Origin: Alteromonadaceae bacterium
Lineage (GTDB): Bacteria; Pseudomonadota; Gammaproteobacteria; Enterobacterales; Alteromonadaceae
Assembly: GCA_027013165.1 (NCBI GenBank)
Contig: JALUXV010000422.1
Span: 1-44,670 of the forward strand
Length of the DNA: 44,670 bases
Reading direction: 5' to 3'
Shown: positions 35,100-44,284 of the stretch, piece after piece
Numbering within the stretch: position 1 is the first letter of the stretch
How the letters are laid out: every line of letters starts with the position of its first letter
Translations under genes and position numbers: made by a program
The notes under the pieces: model-generated
Seen by the model: only the letters and a program-made list of their open reading frames with translations
The model's database searches: none
Told to the model about the DNA's origin: nothing

Positions 35100-35102
35100 A
35101 AC
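35096..35102 (-). other. First core site of the array (possible attI remnant)
   Basis: GTTATGA on the minus strand, preceded by TTTGTTATGA. Unlike the other cores it has no attC palindrome upstream, so it marks where cassettes meet flanking DNA, the place of attI in an intact integron. Confidence 0.4.
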
Positions 35103-35367
35103 AAACTATTCCGTTTCAATTTGACACATAACAATACAACTATCAGGAAAAATCCCTCTCTACAAACAGGAACCTTTCCTCCCATCAAACAAAAAATCCC
35201 TTTATTCACCAATCAAACTCACGAAAAGTAAAACTCAACCTTTCACACCGGTCAAAAACAAGAAACAACCAACCTACTGTGCTTTAAACCGTCAACTTCT
35301 CTCACCACACAACACAAGAATCACAATAAACAACAACTAACAAAACCGTTCACCAAATCCCAAACAC
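35103..35367. other. G-poor strand-asymmetric stretch
   Basis: By eye I count about 16 G in 265 bases of the plus strand, with C plentiful. No gene, attC palindrome or integrase fragment is visible. It separates the cassette array from the rplS terminator. Confidence 0.6.
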
Positions 35368-35395
35368 AAAAAAGCCCGCATAAAGCGGGCTTTTT
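35368..35395 (-). terminator. Terminator of the rpsP-rplS operon
   Basis: GCCCGC (35374-35379) pairs with GCGGGC (35385-35390), flanked by A and T runs on both sides, so it may work in both directions. Confidence 0.9.
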
Positions 35396-35427
35396 CGAAG
35401 TTAACAATAACGCAAGGATTAGTAATC

Positions 35428-35787
35428 TTAGTTAAGCTTCTCTTTGATACGTGCAGACTTACCTGAACGCTCACGTAGATAGTAAAGCTTAGCACGACGA
35501 ACCGCACCGCGACGTTTCACTTCGATAGAAGAAACTGCCGGGCTGTGTGTTTGGAACACACGCTCAACGCCTTCGCCGCTAGAAATTTTACGCACGGTAA
35601 AAGACGAGTGCAGACCACGGTTACGTTTAGCGATAACAACACCTTCATAAGCCTGAAGACGCTCTTTGTCACCTTCGGTAACGCGAACTTTTACAACTAC
35701 TGTGTCACCTGGACCAAACGCAGGAACATCAGCTTTTAGCTGTGCTTCTTCGATTTTTTTGATGATATCTTGACTGACTTTGCTCAT
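35428..35787 (-). CDS. rplS: Ribosomal protein L19
   Basis: Large-subunit protein at the 30S-50S interface. The family core is plain: [34 protein letters not shown], then [27 protein letters not shown] choose the second of two adjacent ATGs (MSKVSQD) because AGAGGAT sits at better distance, giving 119 residues. Last gene of the operon, 18 bp after trmD. Confidence 0.98.
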   Translation of the reverse strand: MSKVSQDIIKKIEEAQLKADVPAFGPGDTVVVKVRVTEGDKERLQAYEGVVIAKRNRGLHSSFTVRKISSGEGVERVFQTHSPAVSSIEVKRRGAVRRAKLYYLRERSGKSARIKEKLN

Positions 35788-35805
35788 CATATCCTCTCGT
35801 CCTAG

Positions 35806-36567
35806 TTAACTGTCATCTTGCTGCAGTTGCGCTTGGAATAATTCCAGTAAACGCTCCTGCTCCTCAGTCAGAGCTAGGTGATTTAACAATTCAGGGCGAC
35901 GCTGCCAGGTTCTACCCAAAGACTGCATTAATCGCCACTGCCTAATTTTTTCGTGGTCACCACTTAACAAAACCTCAGGCACCGATTGACCATTGAGCAC
36001 TTCTGGCCGCGTATAATGCGGACAATCAAGAAGGCCGTCAGTGAAAGAATCTTCAACTGCTGAGGCTTTATGCCCCAACACGCCGGGAACTAACCTTGCA
36101 ACGGCGTCCATAAGAACCATTGCCGGTAGCTCTCCACCGCTTAACACGTAATCACCAATAGAAATTTCTTCATCTACGTGGCTTTCGATAACGCGCTCGT
36201 CGATTCCTTCATATCGCCCGCAAATTAAAATTGTGCGGTCGATATTGGCAAGACGTTGAACGTCTTGCTGGTCTAAGGGTTTCCCCTGAGGTGATAAGTA
36301 AATCACCTTACTGTTTTCGCCACCAAGAGCCTTGGCAGCTTGTATTGCTTCAGTAAGCGGTTGAACCATCATCAACATACCTGGACCTCCGCCGTAAGGG
36401 CGGTCATCTACGGTACGATGACGGTCGGTAGTAAAGTCACGGGGGTTAAAGGTGTCTACCGATAGTTTGCCAGACTTAACAGCTCTTCCAATAACACCCT
36501 GTTGAGTGAATGGAGCGAACATATCTGGAAACAGGCTAACAACCCCGAACCACTTTTCCGGTGTCAC
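35806..36567 (-). CDS. trmD: tRNA (guanine-37-N1) methyltransferase TrmD
   Basis: Methylates G37 next to the anticodon using S-adenosylmethionine. The 253-residue SPOUT protein has [10 protein letters not shown] at the N terminus, [13 protein letters not shown] near 55, [14 protein letters not shown] and the knot segment [31 protein letters not shown]. It starts directly after the rimM stop codon with no gap. Confidence 0.98.
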   Translation of the reverse strand: MTPEKWFGVVSLFPDMFAPFTQQGVIGRAVKSGKLSVDTFNPRDFTTDRHRTVDDRPYGGGPGMLMMVQPLTEAIQAAKALGGENSKVIYLSPQGKPLDQQDVQRLANIDRTILICGRYEGIDERVIESHVDEEISIGDYVLSGGELPAMVLMDAVARLVPGVLGHKASAVEDSFTDGLLDCPHYTRPEVLNGQSVPEVLLSGDHEKIRQWRLMQSLGRTWQRRPELLNHLALTEEQERLLELFQAQLQQDDS

Positions 36568-37089
36568 TTAAAACCCCGGGTCCCAGTCAACTTTAATGAC
36601 CTTCGCTTCTTTATCTACCTCTTGAACGACATCGTCGAATACAAAAGGTAGTAATCTTTCTTTTTGACCAAACGCATCACCCACATTTGCTTTGACCTGA
36701 ATTACGTCGTTTGCACCTGTGTTGAATACGTCTTTTACCACACCCAAGTTGTAACCTTGCGTTGTTACTACTTGCATGCCGGTAAGCTCTCGCCAGTAAA
36801 CGCCTTCTTCCCCTAGTTCAGGGAGCTGCGAAGCTAAAATGCTAATATCGAGATTTTTGATGCGTTCAGCATCGTCTCGGCTATCAACACCTTCGATCTT
36901 CGCTACCAAGCTTTTACCGTGCGGTCGCCACTGGTCTATCTGGTATTCTTTTTCGCTACCGAGAAACCACGGTACATACTCAAAAATACCCTCTGGCACT
37001 TCGGTATAGCTGTTGATTTTGACCCAACCTTTTACGCCGTAAGGCGCGCCAATTTTGCCAACAATCACGTTGTCAGATGTATGACTCAT
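36568..37089 (-). CDS. rimM: 16S rRNA processing factor RimM
   Basis: 30S assembly factor that binds S19. The 173 residues include the N-terminal RimM barrel (VGKIGAPYGVKGWVKINSYT) and the PRC-barrel half (YWRELTGMQVVTTQGYNLGVVKDVFNTGANDV). It lies 24 bp after rpsP and abuts trmD. Confidence 0.97.
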   Translation of the reverse strand: MSHTSDNVIVGKIGAPYGVKGWVKINSYTEVPEGIFEYVPWFLGSEKEYQIDQWRPHGKSLVAKIEGVDSRDDAERIKNLDISILASQLPELGEEGVYWRELTGMQVVTTQGYNLGVVKDVFNTGANDVIQVKANVGDAFGQKERLLPFVFDDVVQEVDKEAKVIKVDWDPGF

Positions 37090-37113
37090 CTATACCCACC
37101 AGTTAATCGCAAC

Positions 37114-37365
37114 TTACGCTGCAGTTTTCTTAGCTTCTTTTACCAAGGTAGATACGCGCTCAGATAAGCTCGCGCCAACACCAACCCAGTAATCAACACG
37201 CTCTAGGTCAACGCGTAAACGCTCTGCTTGACCTTGTGCAGTTGGGTTGAAGAAACCAACGTTTTCAATGAAACGACCGTTTCTTGCACGACGGCTATCT
37301 GCCACCACTAGTTGATAAAAAGGACGCTTTTTCGCGCCACCACGCTGTAAACGAATAGTAACCAT
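37114..37365 (-). CDS. rpsP: Ribosomal protein S16
   Basis: Small-subunit assembly protein, 83 residues. The family core is [41 protein letters not shown]. It is the first gene of rpsP-rimM-trmD-rplS, with a promoter about 90 bp upstream. Confidence 0.98.
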   Translation of the reverse strand: MVTIRLQRGGAKKRPFYQLVVADSRRARNGRFIENVGFFNPTAQGQAERLRVDLERVDYWVGVGASLSERVSTLVKEAKKTAA

Positions 37366-37452
37366 AAATGCCTCAAACTCGTTGTAGCGTTACCGTTAAC
37401 TTAAGCCCTCTTTTGGTGTTGAAAAATCAAGCACCTATTAGAAGGCCGCCGA

Positions 37453-37480
37453 ATTATACGGATATAGTGGTTGATTGCAA
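37453..37480 (-). promoter_or_regulatory. Promoter of the rpsP operon
   Basis: On the minus strand TTGCAA (37475-37480) and TATAAT (37453-37458) are spaced 16 bp apart and followed by the GC-rich TCGGCGGCC, as is usual for ribosomal protein and rRNA promoters. Confidence 0.75.
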
Positions 37481-37619
37481 GTATAAATGCGGTTTCCAAG
37501 CAATATTTATCAATCCAAATTCTGGCGTGCGTGTTTTGTAAATGTATTGAAATCCACTGGTCATCGCTCAAAATTCAAACTACTATTAAACCGAACCCAA
37601 TGACTTAAGGATAAGTGTT

Positions 37620-38123
37620 ATGAGTTGTAAAAATACATTGCTTTACAGTGCTTTGTTGACTTTGTGTCTTGCCGGGTGTTCTTCAAGTAATAATGTCATT
37701 ACCCAGCAATCACAAATTCAAGATAATGAAGCTCGCGTCGACTATTTTGCACAACGAGTATTTCCCGAGCGAGAGTTCATTGGTTTGATGTGCAGAAACC
37801 AAAGGCTTACTGGCGTTGCGCAACTCAGGGATCTCCCTCCAGGAGAACACGTATTATGGGTTAAAGCTATTCTTTATCACGCACACCACAATAACGGGGC
37901 AGTAAAAGAGGCCACCGCCAAGTTTGATGTATCCCTTGATGGCGGAAAACGATATACGATTGAACGTTTACGAGATGGCGACGAATTGAAACTTTGGATA
38001 GCAGAATCAAGTTCTGGCGAGGCCGTATCTGAAATTGTCACTACACAAGCCACAACGCGGGCTGCCGTTTCTGAACTTAACTACAACACCCAGTTTAACC
38101 AATGTAGAGACGGAACCGCCTAA
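37620..38123 (+). CDS. Putative lipoprotein of unknown function
   Basis: 167 residues. The signal segment ends in a lipobox, LAGC, giving Cys20. The mature domain has MCRNQRLTGVAQLRDLPPGEHVLWVKAILYHAHHNN and a second half YTIERLRDGDELKLWIAESSSG, suggesting a beta-rich domain; no family is recognised. AAGGATAAG precedes the ATG. It stands alone between the divergent ribosomal operon and the ABC exporter gene. Confidence 0.82.
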   Translation: MSCKNTLLYSALLTLCLAGCSSSNNVITQQSQIQDNEARVDYFAQRVFPEREFIGLMCRNQRLTGVAQLRDLPPGEHVLWVKAILYHAHHNNGAVKEATAKFDVSLDGGKRYTIERLRDGDELKLWIAESSSGEAVSEIVTTQATTRAAVSELNYNTQFNQCRDGTA

Positions 38124-38133
38124 TCTTATTGAA

Positions 38134-38195
38134 TGCACCTTGAATTTTGTCACTTTGCGCAAATGTACAAGTGAATACGGCATGTTCAAGGTGCA
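38134..38195. promoter_or_regulatory. 11-bp inverted repeat ahead of the ABC exporter gene
   Basis: TGCACCTTGAA (38134-38144) is the exact reverse complement of TTCAAGGTGCA (38185-38195). The right arm ends beside the AGAGG ribosome site of the exporter gene. It could be an operator pair or an RNA stem limiting translation. Confidence 0.4.
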
Positions 38196-38204
38196 GAGGT
38201 TCTA

Positions 38205-39959
38205 TTGTCACAATCCAAACCACAGGTTTCCACTAAGCAAGTATTAGGCTGGATAGGCTCTCATTTATCTAAATACGCGCTGAAAACCGCAGGTGCTATT
38301 GTTGCGCTTTTCGTAGCAGCAGGTGCTTGGCTAATGCTAGGCCAAGGTATTAAGTACGCCATAGACAGTGGCTTTATTGCTGCGTCTACCGACGAGTTAA
38401 ATACCGCCACCACTATGATACTAGCGGTTACCATTGTCGCCTGCGCTGCCACCTACATTCGATTTTATTTAATGAGTTGGCTGGGCGAGCGCGTAAGTGC
38501 TGATATTCGCTCTCAAGTGTTTTCACACTTGTTGTCTCTTCCCCCGTCATTTTTTGCAGAACTTCGCACCGGCGAGGTTATCTCTCGCTTCACTAGCGAC
38601 ACTACGATCATTCAAACTGTAGTAGGTATGAGCCTATCAATGACATTGCGCTCGTTCGTTACTTTTATTGGTGCACTGATATTAATGGGTATTGCCAGCC
38701 CTATTCTCACTTTGTGTGTATTAATAGCCGTACCTGCCGTGCTCATTCCTATAAAAGTGCTTGCGCCCAAAGTAAGGAAGTTTGCAAAAGCCAGTCAGGA
38801 CAGCGTGGCGAATATTGGGGCACACATCGACCAATCACTCCATGAGATCATGACGGTACAAGCCTATAACGCTGAAGACACCGAACGCACTCAGTTTAAC
38901 CAGAACGTAGAGAACACCATGTCGGTGGCAGCTAAACGCATCCATTACCGTAGCTTGCTGATTGGCTGCATTATGCTGCTGAGTATGGCATCGATTACCT
39001 TGATCTTCTGGGTAGGTGCACGTCAGGTGTTAAGTGGTAGCCTAACCGTGGGTGAACTATCAGCCTTCTTGTTTTACGCCATTATGGCGGGCAGCAGCGT
39101 TGCCACTATTAGTGAGGTTATTGGTGAAGTACAGCGAGGCGTAGGGGCAAGCGAGCGTTTGTTTGAATTATTGAATACGTCACCTGAAATTTCCGATGAC
39201 GGAGAGGCAAGTTCAACTAAAGCCATTGATGCACCCAGCGTGCATTTTGACCAGGTGTCGTTTGGCTACGATGAAGCCAACCTATTGTTCGACAATATGA
39301 CCTTAGATATACCAGCGGGTGAAACCATTGCCTTAGTTGGCCCAAGTGGCGCGGGTAAGTCAACTATATTTCAATTGCTTATGCGTTTTTACAACACAAG
39401 TAGCGGGCAAATACGCTTTAACAACCTAGATATTGCTGAAATGCCGTTGGATTTACTCAGAAAGCACATTGCTATTGTGACTCAAGAGCCGGTTATTTTT
39501 GCCACCTCGGTTATCGACAATATTCGCTATGGTACACCCGATGCGACGGAGGCAGACATCACTGAGGCTGCAAAACTTGCTTATGCTCATGAATTTATCG
39601 AACAACTGAGCGACGGCTACCACACTCAGTTAGGCGAGCGAGGCGTTAAGCTCTCGGGTGGGCAAAAGCAGCGAATAGCTATTGCCCGAGCCATTCTTGC
39701 CAATCGCCCTATTTTGCTACTTGATGAAGCCACCAGTGCCCTTGATGCCATGAGCGAGAACATGGTGCAAAAAGCCATGAATACCCTAATGAAAGGCAAA
39801 ACCTGCATTGTGATCGCCCACCGTTTGGCTACCGTAAAACACGTAGATAACATAGTAGTTATGGAATCAGGGAAGGTTGTAGCGGTTGGAAGCCACTCAG
39901 AATTGATGAAAAGCGATACCTTGTACCGAGAGTACGCTGAACTGCAATTGCTAAGCTAA
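38205..39959 (+). CDS. MsbA-like ABC exporter (fused membrane and ATPase domains)
   Basis: 584 residues. Six membrane helices in the first 310 residues are followed by an ATPase domain with Walker A GPSGAGKST (about 379-387), signature LSGGQKQR (about 483) and Walker B ILLLDEATSALD (about 502-512), then the switch His in IAHRLATV. It probably works as a homodimer moving lipids or drugs. The TTG start at 38205 has AGAGG five bases upstream; no ATG lies nearby in frame. Confidence 0.92.
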   Translation: MSQSKPQVSTKQVLGWIGSHLSKYALKTAGAIVALFVAAGAWLMLGQGIKYAIDSGFIAASTDELNTATTMILAVTIVACAATYIRFYLMSWLGERVSADIRSQVFSHLLSLPPSFFAELRTGEVISRFTSDTTIIQTVVGMSLSMTLRSFVTFIGALILMGIASPILTLCVLIAVPAVLIPIKVLAPKVRKFAKASQDSVANIGAHIDQSLHEIMTVQAYNAEDTERTQFNQNVENTMSVAAKRIHYRSLLIGCIMLLSMASITLIFWVGARQVLSGSLTVGELSAFLFYAIMAGSSVATISEVIGEVQRGVGASERLFELLNTSPEISDDGEASSTKAIDAPSVHFDQVSFGYDEANLLFDNMTLDIPAGETIALVGPSGAGKSTIFQLLMRFYNTSSGQIRFNNLDIAEMPLDLLRKHIAIVTQEPVIFATSVIDNIRYGTPDATEADITEAAKLAYAHEFIEQLSDGYHTQLGERGVKLSGGQKQRIAIARAILANRPILLLDEATSALDAMSENMVQKAMNTLMKGKTCIVIAHRLATVKHVDNIVVMESGKVVAVGSHSELMKSDTLYREYAELQLLS

Positions 39960-40078
39960 TCCGTGTATGTTGGTATACGTATCCAAAAGTATATGTCGTA
40001 TTTCTTGCATCAAGCAACTCAACTAATGGGTGATTGAGTTGCTTTTTGGTACGAAAACCAAAACGTAACGGACACAAA

Positions 40079-41122
40079 ATGATAAAAAAAATAACTCGCA
40101 ACGTACTTTTTGGCGTTGTTGCATTAACTACCTTGTCGCAAGGTGCTTTTGCTCAGTCTTTTAATAATAACACCGCCAAATTAGTTGTTACCACTCCAGT
40201 TACTTTTTTAAATGAAACAAGATATGTCGAAGCCGTAGGCAGTGCCGAGGCGGTAAACTCTGTTGTACTTTACCCAGCGGTGTCTGATGAAGTTACTGAA
40301 ATTAACTTTACCCCCGGTGAATTGGTTGAAGCAGGCCAAGTGTTGGTTAGATTGGACGACCGACGTCAGCGAGTGGCAGTAAAGCGAGCAGAACTTGAGT
40401 TGAAAGAAACTCAACGTACCCTTTCACGCTTAACCGAAAGTTTTGAAAAAGGTGCTATCCCTGTTAATGAGTTAGATTTGGCCCGTACACAGCACGAACT
40501 CGCTGAAGTCGCTCTTGAAGAAGCACAAGCGGATTTAGATGACAGAAGAATCGTCGCCCCTTTCAAAGGCATTGTTGGGCTTACCGATATAGAGGTAGGT
40601 GACCGAATCACCGCACAAACCATAGTTACTACCCTTGATAACAGAGACAAACTCTTCATTAATTTTCGTGCGCCAGAATCATCCATGGGCGTGCTAATGA
40701 ATAATCCCATTGTAACGCTAGAACCATGGACTAACCGACAAGTTTCGCTTGAGGCACAAATTGCTCAAGTAGACAGCCGTGTAAATGAAGAAGACAGAAC
40801 CGTTCGCGCTCGTGCCATTCTTGATAACAGTGCAGACAGTTATCGTCCAGGAATGAGCTTTAGAGTGAATCTAACGGTGGAAGGTGAACGCTTCGCCGCG
40901 GTGCCTGAAGCTTCATTATTGTGGGGTGCTCAAGGTGCATACATTTGGTTGTCTGAAGACGGCAAAGCCAAGCGCGTAGACGTTAACGTGCATCAACGAC
41001 TGCGCGGAAAAATATTGATTACGGGTGATGTGCGCGAAGGCGACACGTTAATTGCGGAAGGTGTGCAACGTTTAAGAAATGGCCAAGAAGTGACTACAGC
41101 ATTAGCGGGAGTCACTAACTAA
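40079..41122 (+). CDS. RND efflux periplasmic adaptor subunit
   Basis: 347 residues from MIKKITRNVL, with a signal peptide ending at AFA (about 24). The barrel-sandwich hybrid (VEAVGSAEAVNSVVLYPAVSDEVTEINFTPGELVEAGQVLVRLDD), a short helical hairpin (about 105-150), then IVAPFKGIVGLTDIEVGD and a beta-barrel are as in AcrA/MexA-type adaptors. It is not seen to have a lipobox Cys. Coupled to the pump gene by TAATG. No outer-membrane channel gene follows. Confidence 0.94.
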   Translation: MIKKITRNVLFGVVALTTLSQGAFAQSFNNNTAKLVVTTPVTFLNETRYVEAVGSAEAVNSVVLYPAVSDEVTEINFTPGELVEAGQVLVRLDDRRQRVAVKRAELELKETQRTLSRLTESFEKGAIPVNELDLARTQHELAEVALEEAQADLDDRRIVAPFKGIVGLTDIEVGDRITAQTIVTTLDNRDKLFINFRAPESSMGVLMNNPIVTLEPWTNRQVSLEAQIAQVDSRVNEEDRTVRARAILDNSADSYRPGMSFRVNLTVEGERFAAVPEASLLWGAQGAYIWLSEDGKAKRVDVNVHQRLRGKILITGDVREGDTLIAEGVQRLRNGQEVTTALAGVTN

Positions 41123-44100
41123 TGGACAACACAGAAATAACTAACGACCTCCCCTCTACCGCTATAAGACGCCCAGTACTGATTGTTGTACTTAACCTAC
41201 TTATTGCTATTGCAGGGTTGTCGGCACTTTACGGGTTAGAAGTTCGAGAACTCCCCGATGTAGATACACCAACAGTAACAGTAACCGCTAGCTACCCCGG
41301 TGCGTCACCTGAAACTGTAGATGCGGAAGTCACCAGCCGATTAGAAGGTGCGGTGGCAAGGGTAAGTGGTGTTAAAAACATTTATGCCCAGAGCGAGGAA
41401 AACTCTGCGCGAGTACGTGTTGAGTTTAGGCCCGGTGTAAACCTTGAAGATGCAGCTAACGAAACCCGTGAGTCGGTAAGCCGAGTTCAGCGCCAGCTAC
41501 CCAATGAAGTTGAAAATCTCGCAATTATTCGTGCCGACAACGATGCACAAGCGGTAGTAAGTCTAGCCGTGTCAAGTGAAACTCTAGACATGGAAACTCT
41601 CACTGAGCGTGTTGAAACTGATTTAGCGCCCTTATTTTTAAGTATTCCCGGAGTTGCCGATGTTAGCTTACGCGGTGACAGAGCTAGAGTGCTGCGCGTA
41701 TCTATCGACCCCCTTCGTCTCACTAGCTTTGGTTTGTCGATGACAGACATTGCCAACGCACTCCAACTTGCGCCTTTTGATGTGCCTGCGGGGAGCATTC
41801 AGTCCGCAGACCAAGCGCTGATAGTTCGCGCCGATGCTACTTCGGTGTCAGCCGAAGATGTGGGTAATATAGTGGTTACCGGCGATGTGCGAATTAACGA
41901 TGTAGCTAGTGTTTATTTTGGCCCAGCAGACACTTCAAGTATGGTTCGTTTGGATGGCCGTCCGGTGATTGGTTTAGGCGTGATCCGTCAAGCCAGTTCA
42001 AACACCATTGAAATTTCCGACGAAGTGTTGGCATCGGTGGAAGATCTGCAAAAGCGTTTTCCTGAGTTAGATATTGTAGTAACCGCAGACGATGCGGAAT
42101 TTATCCGCGATTCGGTGGCAGAAGTAGTAGTGTCACTCAGTTTAACCGTGGTTTTGGTTATTGTTACCCTACTTGTATTTATTGGCTCTTGGCGTGCCAC
42201 TATTGTACCAGCACTCTCTATTCCCGTATCGTTGGCGGGTGCTCTTGCCATTATTTGGGGCATGGGGTTTTCTATCAATATACTAACCCTACTTGCTTTG
42301 GTTCTTGCCACGGGAATGATTGTAGACGATGCCATTGTAGTGTCTGAAAACATTCAACGACGCAGAGCCATGGGTTTAGGCGCACGAGCATCTGCGGTTG
42401 TAGGTACGCGAGAGGTGTTTTTTGCTGTGGTAGCCACTACCGCAGTGTTGGCGTCGGTATTTATACCTATTGCCTTTTTGCCGTCTACCGCAGGGCGATT
42501 ATTCCGTGAATTTGGTGGCGTGTTAGCCGGCGCGGTCATCATATCTTCATTTGTGGCATTGTCTTTGGTGCCAGCGTTAACTGCCCGTTTGCCAGTAAAA
42601 ACAAAGGCCGACAAAGTAAGCTTGTTCAGTCGTACCTTTGGTCGTTTTGGTCACATGTGTTTGTCGCTGTACCAGCGTTCATTGGTTTCCGCTCTCAAGT
42701 ACGCTTGGCTTGTAGGCGTATTAAGTTTGGCTGCTGGCGGTGGTGCGTATTTGCTAGCACAGAATATAGACAATCAACTGCTACCCAGTGAAGACCGAGG
42801 TACTATACGTATCTTTGCCAGAGGCCCAGATGGCGCGGGTATCAACTTTATGGACAGACAAGCTGAAAAGATGGAAGCCATGCTTATGCCCTACGTTGAG
42901 GACGGTACGGTTGATTCCATTTATACCGTTGTAGGTCAGTGGGATCCCAATATTGTATTTATTACCGCGCCGTTAAAGCACTGGGATGACAGAGATAAAA
43001 CACTGCAAGAAGTAGCTAACGAAATTCGTCCAAAATTGCAGCAAATTCCAGGTGCGCCGGGCAATGCGTGGGGCGGTAACAGCTTGAACTTACGGGGCCA
43101 AGGTGGCGGCTTAGAAATTGCCATAACGGGTGAAACCTATCCAAAAATCTTTGAAGCAGCAACTGCTTTTGCCAGAGAGCTTGAAAACACCTTACCAGAG
43201 CTAGGTCGTGCCCGTATTAGCTATGATCCAACCCAGCCCCAAATGCGGGTAAATATTGACAGACGCCGTGCCGAAGAATTAGGCGTACCGCTAAATGATA
43301 TTGCTCGAACACTACGCGCTGCGGTCAATGGCGACGACATTGCCGATTTGAATGTGGGTGATCAGGCTGTGCCCATTATTTTGCAAACCAACAGCCGCAG
43401 TACTATCAACCCGTCGGACATTACTAGCTTATATGTGAAGAGTGGTTCAGGAAGCTTAGTACCATTGTCGAGTGTGGCATATATTACCGAGGAAGGCGTT
43501 GCCGCCGAACTTGAACGCCAAGCTCAGCGCCGAGCCATTAAAGTTGAAATGGAGTTGCCAGAAGACACACCCATTAGCGAAGTGGTAGACAAAATTAGAG
43601 CGCTGGGTAACAACACCTTACCCCAAGGTATTGGCCTGATTTTCCTTGGCGAAGCGCAAACCTATGAAGAAACTTCTCGACAAGTTGCCATGACTTATCT
43701 ACTGGCTTTCCTGATTGTTCTGCTAGTACTGGCAGCGCAGTTTGAGAGTGTGAACAGTGCGGTGGTTGTTATGCTAACCGTGCCTTTTGGTATCGCAGCA
43801 GCGATATATGCCTTGTACTTAACAAGCACCAGTATCAATATTTATTCGCAGATTGGACTGGTCATGCTTATTGGCCTACTTGCCAAAAACGCGATTTTAC
43901 TTATTGAATTTGCTGATCAACTTAGGGACAAAGGCTTAAGCGTTTACGACGCAATTGTTGAGGCAGGTAAGGTACGTTTACGCCCGATCATGATGACCTT
44001 GGTGTCTACCATATTAGGTGGCTTACCTTTAATTTTGTCCACAGGTGCAGGGGCAGAAGCAAGAAATGCCATTGGTTGGGTGGTATTCGGCGGCTTAGGT

Positions 44101-44229
44101 ATTGCAGTGGTATTTACCTTGTATCTTACTCCTGTATTGTATTTAGCACTTGCCCGCTTCACTAAGCCAAGAGCTGATGAGAGCAAACGGCTTGAGCGAG
44201 AAATGAAAGCGGCGTCTTCTCAGGTATAA
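41122..44229 (+). CDS. RND (HAE1-type) efflux pump
   Basis: 1035 residues, the normal length for this inner-membrane proton-drug antiporter. Twelve membrane helices; helix 4 carries the paired aspartates needed for proton transfer (GMIVDDAIVVSEN, about 400-405). Other signatures are PVLIVVLNLLIAIAGL at the first helix and GLLAKNAILLIEFADQLR in helix 11. The substrate cannot be read from the sequence. It is coupled to the adaptor gene and ends just before a strong terminator. Confidence 0.95.
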   Translation: MDNTEITNDLPSTAIRRPVLIVVLNLLIAIAGLSALYGLEVRELPDVDTPTVTVTASYPGASPETVDAEVTSRLEGAVARVSGVKNIYAQSEENSARVRVEFRPGVNLEDAANETRESVSRVQRQLPNEVENLAIIRADNDAQAVVSLAVSSETLDMETLTERVETDLAPLFLSIPGVADVSLRGDRARVLRVSIDPLRLTSFGLSMTDIANALQLAPFDVPAGSIQSADQALIVRADATSVSAEDVGNIVVTGDVRINDVASVYFGPADTSSMVRLDGRPVIGLGVIRQASSNTIEISDEVLASVEDLQKRFPELDIVVTADDAEFIRDSVAEVVVSLSLTVVLVIVTLLVFIGSWRATIVPALSIPVSLAGALAIIWGMGFSINILTLLALVLATGMIVDDAIVVSENIQRRRAMGLGARASAVVGTREVFFAVVATTAVLASVFIPIAFLPSTAGRLFREFGGVLAGAVIISSFVALSLVPALTARLPVKTKADKVSLFSRTFGRFGHMCLSLYQRSLVSALKYAWLVGVLSLAAGGGAYLLAQNIDNQLLPSEDRGTIRIFARGPDGAGINFMDRQAEKMEAMLMPYVEDGTVDSIYTVVGQWDPNIVFITAPLKHWDDRDKTLQEVANEIRPKLQQIPGAPGNAWGGNSLNLRGQGGGLEIAITGETYPKIFEAATAFARELENTLPELGRARISYDPTQPQMRVNIDRRRAEELGVPLNDIARTLRAAVNGDDIADLNVGDQAVPIILQTNSRSTINPSDITSLYVKSGSGSLVPLSSVAYITEEGVAAELERQAQRRAIKVEMELPEDTPISEVVDKIRALGNNTLPQGIGLIFLGEAQTYEETSRQVAMTYLLAFLIVLLVLAAQFESVNSAVVVMLTVPFGIAAAIYALYLTSTSINIYSQIGLVMLIGLLAKNAILLIEFADQLRDKGLSVYDAIVEAGKVRLRPIMMTLVSTILGGLPLILSTGAGAEARNAIGWVVFGGLGIAVVFTLYLTPVLYLALARFTKPRADESKRLEREMKAASSQV

Positions 44230-44231
44230 CG

Positions 44232-44264
44232 AAAAAGGCCTCTCTAGCAATAGAGAGGCCTTTT
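44232..44264. terminator. Bidirectional terminator between RND pump and TerB-like gene
   Basis: AAAAAGGCCTCTCTA pairs with TAGAGAGGCCTTTT around GCAA, with A and T runs on the two sides; it serves the two convergent genes. Confidence 0.92.
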
Positions 44265-44284
44265 CACATTCATTTCATTCGGAA

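Larger units (their letters stand above)
30395..35102 (-). mobile_element. Integrase-less integron cassette array (attC cluster)
   Basis: Eight minus-strand genes plus a near-empty unit are separated by attC-like palindromes. Five of these (32454-34892) share sequence over their whole length and measure 106-111 bp; three further left are shorter or degenerate. Each gene ends at or near a left core site. The array reads away from the ribosomal operon, and its first junction is the core at 35096-35102. No integrase gene lies beside it. The left boundary is uncertain and could extend further. Confidence 0.75.
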
